Shown piece after piece: positions 36,675 to 44,078 of a stretch of DNA of 64,000 bases. The position numbers and the translations under genes were made by a program. This DNA is from Frigoribacterium faeni (lineage in GTDB: Bacteria > Actinomycetota > Actinomycetes > Actinomycetales > Microbacteriaceae). Each line of letters opens with the position of its first letter. The stretch's first letter is position 1. A model generated the notes under the pieces. That model searched no databases. It was not told where the DNA came from and saw only the letters and a list, made by a program, of their open reading frames with translations. The stretch spans positions 992,781-1,056,780 of the forward strand of contig NZ_JAAOYW010000001.1 in assembly GCF_011761235.1 (NCBI RefSeq), read 5' to 3'.

Positions 36675-37549
36675 CCACCACGACCACGCCCCGCACGACC
36701 GGACACGCCCACACGGCCGGCTCCGGCGTCTCGTTCGCCCGGGTGCTCCGCTCGGAGTGGATCAAGCTGCGCAGCCTGCGGTCGACGGCCTGGTGCTTCG
36801 CGGTCATCGTCGTGCTGCTGATCGGCTTCGCCGCCCTCGGCGCCGCGCTGTCGTCCGCCTTCGTCGGGACGGGCTCGACGCCCTCCCAGCAGCAGTCGAT
36901 CGCCGTCACGATCATCACCTTCGGGTCGCCCTTCGCGCAGCTCGTGGCCGCGGTGCTCGGCGCCCTCGTCATCACCGGCGAGTACGGCACCGGCATGGTC
37001 CGCTCCACCTTCACGGCGGTGCCGCGCCGCACGGCCGCCCTGGTGGCCAAGGTCGTGCTCGTCGGCACGAGCACGTTCGTCGTCTCGCTCGTCGCCCTGG
37101 CCATCGCGCTCCTCGTGGCCACGCCGTTGCTCGCCGGCCAGGACGTCGACGTCGACCTCGGCGACGGCAGGCTCTGGGCCTCCGTCGTGGGCGCCGCCGC
37201 CGCGATCGCCTTCACGGCCATGATCGCCTTCGGCCTCGGCGCGATCATCCGCAACGGCGCGGGCGGCATCGCCGCGGCCATCGGCGTCGTCTTCGTGCTG
37301 CCGATCATCTTCGGCATCGCCCAGGGCCTGATCGGCAAGGCGTGGATCTACACGCTCAACGAGTTCACGCCGCCCCAGGCGTCGGCGCGCCTCTACGACT
37401 ACCCGCTCGACGGCACGTCGATGATCACCATGCCGGCGGTCGACGGCGCGGTCGTGCTCGAGCCGTGGCAGGCGCTGCTGGTGCTGATCGGCTGGGTCGT
37501 GGTGCTCTTCACGGTCGCGCTCGCCCTCGTCAAGCGACGCGACGTGTAG
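36671..37549 (+). CDS. ABC transporter permease (ABC-2 type)
   Basis: A 292-residue membrane partner of the preceding ATPase, with six hydrophobic segments. The cytosolic start FARVLRSEWIKLRSLRSTAW and GEYGTGMVRSTFTAVPRR are typical of ABC-2 or ABC2-membrane_3 exporters with one permease. Substrate unknown; antibiotic or lipid export is usual for this layout. It is co-translated with the ATPase. Confidence 0.93.
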   Translation: MTTTTTPRTTGHAHTAGSGVSFARVLRSEWIKLRSLRSTAWCFAVIVVLLIGFAALGAALSSAFVGTGSTPSQQQSIAVTIITFGSPFAQLVAAVLGALVITGEYGTGMVRSTFTAVPRRTAALVAKVVLVGTSTFVVSLVALAIALLVATPLLAGQDVDVDLGDGRLWASVVGAAAAIAFTAMIAFGLGAIIRNGAGGIAAAIGVVFVLPIIFGIAQGLIGKAWIYTLNEFTPPQASARLYDYPLDGTSMITMPAVDGAVVLEPWQALLVLIGWVVVLFTVALALVKRRDV

Positions 37550-37653
37550 TCCGCAGCCGCGCCTCCTCGACGGCGGGCCGACGTGACCTCGGGGTCGCGT
37601 CGGCCCTCGTCGTCGGCCGATCGGGAATGAACGACGCCGCCCCGGCGCTGCAC

Positions 37654-37677
37654 CGGTGTCTCGACGGCGAGACACCG
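37654..37677. promoter_or_regulatory. perfect palindrome upstream of the DHA2 exporter
   Basis: CGGTGTCTCG and CGAGACACCG pair perfectly around ACGG. It lies 31 bp before the ATG of the efflux gene. A TetR/MarR-type operator or leader hairpin is possible; no regulator gene is adjacent. Confidence 0.5.
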
Positions 37678-37707
37678 ACCTCCGCCCGCCCCCACCAGGG
37701 AGACCCC

Positions 37708-39201
37708 ATGACGAGCGACACCGCCGCGTCCACCGCCGCCGACACCGGCCCCGCGACCTCCGACGACGACGGCGGGGCGGCCCTCGCGGCACGCAACAAG
37801 CTCGTCATCGGCCTGCTGCTCGTCAGCGCCTTCGTCGTCATCCTCAACGAGACGATCATGGGCGTCGCGCTGCCCAGCCTCACCCGCGACCTCGGCATCA
37901 CCGTCACCGCCGGCCAGTGGCTGACCACCGGCTTCATGCTGACGATGGCGGTCGTCATCCCGATCACCGGGTTCCTGCTGCAGCGGTTCAACACGCGTCC
38001 CGTGTTCATCACGGCGATGAGCCTGTTCAGCCTCGGAACGGCCATCTCGGCCGTCGCGCCCGGCTTCGGCGTGCTGCTGCTCGGCCGCGTCGTGCAGGCC
38101 TCGGGCACCGCGATCATGATGCCGCTGCTCATGACGACGGTGCTCACGCTCGTGCCGCCGGCGACGCGCGGCCGCACCATGGGCAACATCTCGATCGTCA
38201 TCTCGGTCGCCCCCGCCATCGGGCCGACCATCTCGGGCCTCATCCTCAGCGTGCTCGAGTGGCGCTTCATGTTCATCATCGTGCTGCCCATCGCCCTGGC
38301 CGCCCTCGCGCTCGGCGCCGTGCGCGTGAAGAACGTCACGACGCCCCGCAAGGTGCCGCTCGACGTGTTCTCGGTCGTCCTCTCCGCCTTCGCCTTCGGC
38401 GGCATCGTGTTCGGCCTCAGCTCGATCGGCGAGGGCGCCGAGGCGGCCGTGCCCGCGTGGCTGCCCATCGGCGTCGGCGTCGTGGCCCTGCTCGCCTTCG
38501 TGCTGCGCCAGCGGGTCCTGCAGCGCGGCGACCGCGCCCTCCTCGACCTGCGCACGTTCCTGTCGCGCACCTTCACCACCTCGGTGCTCGTGCTCGGCGT
38601 GGGCATGATCGCCCTGTTCGGCACGCTCATCGTGCTGCCGATCTACCTGCAGAACGTCCACGGCCTCGACCCGCTGGCCACCGGCCTGCTGCTGCTGCCC
38701 GGCGGACTGCTGCAGGGCGTGCTCTCGCCGTTCGTCGGCCGGATCTTCGACAGGCACGGCCCGACCGTGCTGCTCGTGCCCGGCACGATGCTGGTCAGCG
38801 CCGTGCTGTGGTTCCTCTCGACGGTGTCCGAGACGACGCCCATCCCGATGGTGCTGGGCGCCCACGTCGCCCTCAGCGTCGGCCTCGCGCTGATGTTCAC
38901 GCCGCTGTTCACGTCGGGGCTCGGCTCGCTGCCCGGACGCCTCTACTCGCATGGCTCGGCGATCGTCGGCACGGTGCAGCAGGTCGCCGGCGCCGCCGGC
39001 ACGGCCGTGTTCGTCACCGTCATGACCCTCGCCACCGTCTCGGCGGCGAGCGGCGGGGCCGGCGACGTCGCGGCGGCCAGCGCCGGCGTCCGCGCCGCGT
39101 TCCTCGTCGGCGCGATCATCTCGCTCTTCGCGGTCGTCGGGGCGTTCTTCGTCCGTCGGCCCCCGGTCACCGAGGGCGCCGAGCCGATCGTCGCGCACTA
39201 G
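37708..39201 (+). CDS. DHA2-family MFS multidrug efflux transporter
   Basis: A 497-residue fourteen-helix exporter. Family marks are LNETIMGVALPSLTRDLG in helix 1, GQWLTTGFMLTMAVVIP, and GRVVQASGTAIMMPLLM with the proton-antiport motif C-like region. The ATG at 37708 follows CCAGGGAGACCCC; an in-frame ATG at 37627 would add residues across the palindrome and is not preferred. Drug range unknown. Confidence 0.93.
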   Translation: MTSDTAASTAADTGPATSDDDGGAALAARNKLVIGLLLVSAFVVILNETIMGVALPSLTRDLGITVTAGQWLTTGFMLTMAVVIPITGFLLQRFNTRPVFITAMSLFSLGTAISAVAPGFGVLLLGRVVQASGTAIMMPLLMTTVLTLVPPATRGRTMGNISIVISVAPAIGPTISGLILSVLEWRFMFIIVLPIALAALALGAVRVKNVTTPRKVPLDVFSVVLSAFAFGGIVFGLSSIGEGAEAAVPAWLPIGVGVVALLAFVLRQRVLQRGDRALLDLRTFLSRTFTTSVLVLGVGMIALFGTLIVLPIYLQNVHGLDPLATGLLLLPGGLLQGVLSPFVGRIFDRHGPTVLLVPGTMLVSAVLWFLSTVSETTPIPMVLGAHVALSVGLALMFTPLFTSGLGSLPGRLYSHGSAIVGTVQQVAGAAGTAVFVTVMTLATVSAASGGAGDVAAASAGVRAAFLVGAIISLFAVVGAFFVRRPPVTEGAEPIVAH

Positions 39202-39342
39202 ACGGGGCCGGCTGCGGCGGGCGACCGGCCTCGGCTGCCGCAGCCGCGCCTCCTCGGCCCTCACGGGGTCGTGGTCGACCGCCCTCCCCGGCCTCGGGGA
39301 GGGCGGTCGTGCGTCCGGCGCCGGGAGTACCGTCGCCGGTGT

Positions 39343-39367
39343 CCGTGCATCCTCTGCACGGATGCAC
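39343..39367. promoter_or_regulatory. interlocking palindromes upstream of the second MFS gene
   Basis: CCGTGCA-TCCTC-TGCACGG (39343-39361) and GTGCATCC-TCTGCAC-GGATGCAC (39345-39367) share bases and can form alternative hairpins or two operator registers. They end 22 bp before the start codon. Confidence 0.55.
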
Positions 39368-39389
39368 ACCGCGCACAGGGGAGACCACC

Positions 39390-40880
39390 ATGAGCAGCTC
39401 GTCGTCCACCCCGGCACGAGGAGGCGGCGGCACCGTCCGCAGCCTGGTCCCGGCCCGCATGGACCGCCTCCCCTGGACGAAGTTCCACTGGACGATCGTC
39501 GTCGGCCTCGGCTTCTCGTGGGTGCTCGACGGCCTCGAGATCCAGATCGTCGCCTCCGCCGGGTTCCAGGCCGACCTCGGCCTCAGCGCCGCGCAGGTCG
39601 GCTACCTCGGCACGATCTACCTGCTGGGGCAGGTCGCGGGGGCGCTGATCTTCGGCCGGCTCAGCGACACGCTCGGCCGCAAGAAGCTCTTCATCCTGAC
39701 GCTGGCCATCTACCTCGTGGCGAGCGGGCTCGCCGGGCTGTCGCCGAACTTCGCGTTCCTGGCCGTGTTCCGGTTCATCGCCGGGATGGGCATCGGCGGC
39801 GAGTACGCCGCGATCAACTCGGCGATCGACGAGATCATCCCGTCGCGGTTCCGCGGCCGCGTCGACATCGCCATCAACGGCACCTACTGGGGCGGCGCCG
39901 CCCTCGGCTCGGCCGCCAACCTGTTCCTGCTGAACACCGACTACTTCGCCGAGAACGTCGGCTGGCGCATCGGCTTCTTCATCGGCCCCGTGCTCGGGCT
40001 GATCATCATCTACCTGCGCCGGCACATCCCCGAGAGCCCACGGTGGCTGATGACCCACGGCCGTGAGGAGGAGGCGGAGGCGACGGTCACCGACATCGAG
40101 CACCGCGTCGAGGCCGAGGGCCGCACCCTCGAGCCGGTGAGCGACGACCAGGCCCTCGAGGTGACCGACAAGGGCCGCATCCCGTTCAGCGTCATCCTGC
40201 GCACCCTCACGAAGGACTACCCCAAGCGCACCCTCGTCGCCGCCACGATGATGATCACGCAGTCGTTCCTCTACAACGCGATCTTCTTCACGTACGCGCT
40301 CGTGCTGCAGAACTTCTACGGCACCGACCCGGCGTCGACGCAGTACTTCTTCTTCCCGTTCGCGATCGGCAACCTGCTCGGACCGCTGCTGCTCGGCCAC
40401 CTCTTCGACACGTGGGGGCGGCGGCAGATGATCTTCCTGACCTACGGGGTGTCGGCCGTCGTGCTCGCCGTCTCGGCGGTGCTGTTCCACATGGACGTGC
40501 TCAACGCGACGACCCAGACCGTGTTCTGGTGCGTGTCGTTCTTCTTCGCGTCGGCGGGCGCCTCCTCGGCGTACCTCACGGTGAGCGAGATCTTCCCGCT
40601 CGAGCTGCGCGGCCAGGTCATCGGCTACTTCTTCGCCCTCGGCCAGATCGCCGGCGCCGTGGCGCCCACCCTCTACGGCTCGCTGATCGGCGACGGGACG
40701 GACCGCGGGCCACTGACTGCGGGGTACTTCCTCGGGGCCGGGATCATGCTCGTCGGCGGGGTGGTCGCGCTCGTCTTCGGGGTGGCGGCGGAGCGCAAGT
40801 CGCTCGAGGCGATCACGAGCCCGTTGTCGGTCGTGCCGCAGGGCGGGTCGGGCGGCGGGGCGGCGGGCCGGGGGAATTAG
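39390..40880 (+). CDS. MFS sugar/metabolite:proton symporter
   Basis: A 496-residue twelve-helix transporter with sugar-porter signatures GRLSDTLGRKKLF after helix 2, IPESPRWLMTHGREEEAE after helix 6 and FDTWGRRQMIFL in the second half. The ATG follows CACAGGGGAGACCACC. The preceding palindromes suggest regulated expression. Substrate unknown. Confidence 0.92.
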   Translation: MSSSSSTPARGGGGTVRSLVPARMDRLPWTKFHWTIVVGLGFSWVLDGLEIQIVASAGFQADLGLSAAQVGYLGTIYLLGQVAGALIFGRLSDTLGRKKLFILTLAIYLVASGLAGLSPNFAFLAVFRFIAGMGIGGEYAAINSAIDEIIPSRFRGRVDIAINGTYWGGAALGSAANLFLLNTDYFAENVGWRIGFFIGPVLGLIIIYLRRHIPESPRWLMTHGREEEAEATVTDIEHRVEAEGRTLEPVSDDQALEVTDKGRIPFSVILRTLTKDYPKRTLVAATMMITQSFLYNAIFFTYALVLQNFYGTDPASTQYFFFPFAIGNLLGPLLLGHLFDTWGRRQMIFLTYGVSAVVLAVSAVLFHMDVLNATTQTVFWCVSFFFASAGASSAYLTVSEIFPLELRGQVIGYFFALGQIAGAVAPTLYGSLIGDGTDRGPLTAGYFLGAGIMLVGGVVALVFGVAAERKSLEAITSPLSVVPQGGSGGGAAGRGN

Positions 40881-40985
40881 GGGCCGCGGGGTCGGCTGGC
40901 TCGGGCCGTCGGGCTCGGGCCGTCGGGCTCGGGTTCCGGCCTGATTCGGGCCGCCGGTCGGCGGTCGTGCGTGGCCGCCCGGGGC

Positions 40986-41699
40986 TCAGGAGGCGCGGTC
41001 CTGCACGCTGACGGCCGGCGGCACGTCGGCGAGGTCGGCCAACAGCCCGATGTCGACGAGCACGACCTCGCCCGCCAGCGACGCCGCCGGCTCGATCAGG
41101 AGGCCCGCCTTGTGCGCCCCGAAGGTCACCGTCAGGTCGGCGGGCAGCACCGTGGGGTCGGGCACGGCTCCGTCGTCCGGTCCGACGCCGCTCGGCAGGT
41201 CGACGGCCACGACGAAGGGTGCGTCGGGGCCCGTGGTCCACGGCAGCAGCGCGGCCACCACGTCGCGGGCCGCGCCCCGGAGGGCCGGGTCGGCGCTGGT
41301 GCCGGTCCCGAGCAAGCCGTCGAGGACGACCGCGGCGCCGGTCCTGCGGAGGCCGGCCCCCGCCTCCTCGGCCGTCGACCACCCGCGCACGTCGTCGACG
41401 ACGACGCCGGAGGCCCGCGCCGCCGCCAGTCCCGGCTCGTGCAGCCGCGAGCCGGTCGGCACCACGGTGACCGGGCAGCCCCGGTCGGCCAGGGCCGCGC
41501 CGGCGAAGAGGGCGTCGCCGCCGTTGCTTCCGCTGCCGACGAGCAGCACCACCGGGGCGGGCCACCGGCCGGAGCGGCGCAGCAGCGCCTCGACCTCGAG
41601 CGCGAGACCGGCGCTCGCCCGCTGCATCAGCGGTTCGCCCGCGTCGAGGTGCGGCTGCTCGGCCGCCCTCACCTGTGCTGCCGTCCACCCGTGGATCAT
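40986..41699 (-). CDS. nnrE: NAD(P)H-hydrate epimerase (stand-alone YjeF_N domain)
   Basis: NnrE epimerises damaged R-NAD(P)H hydrate so that the dehydratase NnrD can repair it. The 237-residue product has VRAAEQPHLDAGEPLMQRA at the start, the VLLVGSGSNGGDALFAG loop and DLPSGVGPDDG. The C-terminal NnrD domain found in many bacterial fusions is absent, so NnrD should be a separate gene. It faces repeat array A. Confidence 0.92.
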   Translation of the reverse strand: MIHGWTAAQVRAAEQPHLDAGEPLMQRASAGLALEVEALLRRSGRWPAPVVLLVGSGSNGGDALFAGAALADRGCPVTVVPTGSRLHEPGLAAARASGVVVDDVRGWSTAEEAGAGLRRTGAAVVLDGLLGTGTSADPALRGAARDVVAALLPWTTGPDAPFVVAVDLPSGVGPDDGAVPDPTVLPADLTVTFGAHKAGLLIEPAASLAGEVVLVDIGLLADLADVPPAVSVQDRAS

Positions 41700-41756
41700 C
41701 GCTCCATCGTGCCCCGCGGGCCGTCGCGCCGCCCGCCCGCCCCGACGCGTGCCGGC

Positions 41757-41825
41757 TGGCTCGCTGGGTCGCTGGCTCGCTGGCTCGCTGGCTCGCTGGC
41801 TCGCCAGCTCGATGGCTGGCTGGCG
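41757..41825. repeat. 8-bp minisatellite (TGGCTCGC)n
   Basis: Six clean units of TGGCTCGC or TGGGTCGC are followed by two or three degraded ones. Downstream, GCGGACGCCGGCCC-like words recur to 41898. The tract lies between nnrE and the first element of array A. Confidence 0.88.
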
Positions 41826-41897
41826 AACGCCGTTCTGCGGACGCCGGCCCTGCGGACGCCGGCTCGCGGACGCGCTGGCCCGCGGACGCCGGCCCGC

Positions 41898-43108
41898 GTC
41901 GAGGTCTCAGGCATCGTGCGCCTGCAACCGCGGGTCGCCCGCGTCCCGGGGCCGGGAGCGACGCCGTGACCTGAACCCTCGACGTCCGCCCCGCGCGGAG
42001 GGCCTGCACGGCGCGCCCGCGCCCGTTCGGTCACAGGCCGACCCGCGCGACCCCGCCCCGGCGCCGACCGCGTCGACGATTCAGGTGCCGACCGACGGCA
42101 CCCCCGCGCCCCCTCCCCCACCGGACCAGGGACGACACCGTCTGCCTGAGTCCTCGACGCCCGACACACGTCGGAGCCCTGCGGCCGCCAACAGACCCCG
42201 CGCGACCGCGGGTCCGCGGCCGACCGCGTCGACGATTCAGGTGACGAGCGGCTGCGTCCCTGCGCCCGCCGGGCGCCGAGGCCGCGGGCGACGCCGCGAC
42301 CTGAATGCTCCACGCCTGACGCACGTCGCGGGCCCGCGTTCACGTGGAGTCGGGCGCACCCCCCCCCGCCCGCGGACCGCCGGGCCCCGACGTCGACGAC
42401 TCAGGTGGCGAGCGGCCGCGCCCCCGCGCCCGGCCGCCTGCGGGCCCGTGGACGACACCGTCGCCCGAGTCCTCGACGCGCCTCGCGGATCGCGGGTCGC
42501 GGATCGCGGATGCGCGCTGGCGCGTCTCGGGCGACTGCGGGCGGGCGCCGTTCCGGCATCGCACGCGTCGACGAATCAGGTGGCGGGCGACGGCGCCCCC
42601 GCGCCCGCCCGCCCGCGGGGCGGCTGGCGACGCCACGACCTGAACCTTCGACCGCCGGCGCGTGGCGCGGGGCCGCGCCCGCGCGGGTGACGGCCGGCTG
42701 GCGGGATCGTGGGGCGGCGGCCGACCACGTCGACGGTTCAGGTGACGGGCGACGGTACGCCCGCGCCGGACCGCCTGCGGGGGCCTGAGCGACACGGTCA
42801 CCTGAGTGTTCGACGCGGGGCCACGCCCGGGCGCGCGCCGCGGCCCGCGGGATCGTGGGGCGGCGGCCGACCACGTCGACGGGTCAGGTGACGGGCGACG
42901 GCGCTCCCGCGCCGGACCGCCTGCGGGGGCCTGAGCGACACGGTCACCTGAGTGTTCGACGCGGGGCAGCGCCCGGGCGGGCGGCGCCCGGGCGCGGGGC
43001 CGCGGGCCGGCGGGTCCCCGGGTCGGGGACTCAGGTGGCGTGCGGGGGCGGGCCCGCGGCCCGCCGCGCGGCGGGGCGGCGGGCGGCGGCGCCGCCTGAG
43101 TGCCCGGC
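41898..43108. repeat. array A: eight 86-87 bp split-inverted-repeat elements
   Basis: Each element starts with a 15-base arm GTCGA-N4-TCAGGT and ends with ACCTGA-N4-TCGAC, separated by 56-57 bases. Elements: 41898-41984, 42072-42158, 42228-42313, 42392-42477, 42567-42652, 42729-42814, 42875-42960, 43022-43108. Start-to-start spacing is 146-175 bp. The two box pairs can pair while the N4 parts form a 4x4 internal loop. Interiors are GC-rich and diverged, but CGACAC or GCGACG often precedes the right arm. No supported gene lies within. The region fills the 1.4 kb between nnrE and a hydrolase gene. Confidence 0.92.
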
Positions 43109-43136
43109 GCCGGGCGGGCGCTGTCAGACTGGACGG

Positions 43137-43934
43137 ATGCGCGACCACGTCCCCAACCCCGTCGACGGCACCGAGATCGCGTACGAGGTCGCGGGCGACG
43201 GCCCGCCCCTGCTGCTCGTGCACGGCTCGGGCCTGTCGCGCGGCGCGTGGCGCGGCCTCGGCTACCTGCGCGACCTCGAGCGGGACTTCACCGTCGTCGC
43301 GCTCGACATGCGCGGCCACGGGCGCAGCGGCGCCCCGCACGACCCTGCCTCGTACGACATGGCCCTGCACCGCGGCGACGTCGCGGCGGTGCTCGACGCC
43401 ACGGGCCTCGCGCCCGTGCACTACGTGGGCTACTCGTTCGGCGCCCGCATCGGACTGTCCATCGCGGCCCACGAGCCCGCGCTGCTGCGAACCCTCACCA
43501 CCATCGGCGGCAGCTGGGCGCCGATGAACGGCAACATCGGCGCGACGTTCGCCCCCGACTGGGAGGAGGCGCTGCTCACCGGGGGCATGCCCGCCTTCGT
43601 CGAGCGCTGGGAGCACACCATGGGCCGCCGCCTCGACCCGGCCACCCGCCTCGCCTTCATGAGCGACGACGCGCTGGCCCTCGCCGCGTTCTTCCGCGCG
43701 GCCGAGACGGGCGGCGGCCTGACCGCCCGGCAGCTCGACGACGTGTCGGTGCCGACCCTGCTCATCGCCGGCACGCGCGACGTCGAGCGACACCGGGAGT
43801 CGCGCGACGCCGCCCGCCGCATGCCCACCGCCGCCTTCTTCGAGCTCGTCGGCCAGGACCATGCGTCGTCGCTCATGCCGGTCGACCAGGTCACCGACCT
43901 GCTGCGCACCTGGCTCGAGGCCCTCGACGCCTGA
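43137..43934 (+). CDS. alpha/beta hydrolase
   Basis: A 265-residue protein with the oxyanion region LLLVHGSGLSRGAWRGLGY, the nucleophile elbow VGYSFGARIGLS, the acid segment IAGTRDVERH and catalytic His in VGQDHASSL. ATG at 43137 is preceded by CAGACT-GGACGG, a leaderless-type promoter. The promoter is only 15-25 bp past the last element of array A. Substrate unknown. Confidence 0.88.
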   Translation: MRDHVPNPVDGTEIAYEVAGDGPPLLLVHGSGLSRGAWRGLGYLRDLERDFTVVALDMRGHGRSGAPHDPASYDMALHRGDVAAVLDATGLAPVHYVGYSFGARIGLSIAAHEPALLRTLTTIGGSWAPMNGNIGATFAPDWEEALLTGGMPAFVERWEHTMGRRLDPATRLAFMSDDALALAAFFRAAETGGGLTARQLDDVSVPTLLIAGTRDVERHRESRDAARRMPTAAFFELVGQDHASSLMPVDQVTDLLRTWLEALDA

Positions 43935-43935
43935 G

Positions 43936-44015
43936 CCGGCACGACCCGAGCACCACGCGCGACCCCGGCACGACCCCGGCACGACCCGAGCACCACGCGC
44001 GACCCCGGCACGACC
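43936..44015. repeat. perfect 40-bp tandem duplication
   Basis: Two identical 40-base copies starting CCGGCACGACCCGAGCACCA abut at 43975/43976. They fill the space between the hydrolase stop and the amine oxidase promoter. Confidence 0.9.
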
Positions 44016-44078
44016 GGGCCGCGACGCGGCGCACGCCCGTCGCCCTGCACGGGCCCGCCCTGCGATGATGGAGCCACC

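Noticed and set aside
37627-37710. Longer start for the DHA2 exporter
   Set aside because: It would translate through the perfect palindrome, and the ATG at 37708 has the better ribosome site.
41050-42690. Long ORFs across repeat array A
   Set aside because: Their products only translate the repeats and have no domain; none has a ribosome site or promoter near its start.
41898-43108. CRISPR array
   Set aside because: The repeats are inverted pairs around diverging interiors, not direct repeats with uniform spacers, and no cas gene is present.
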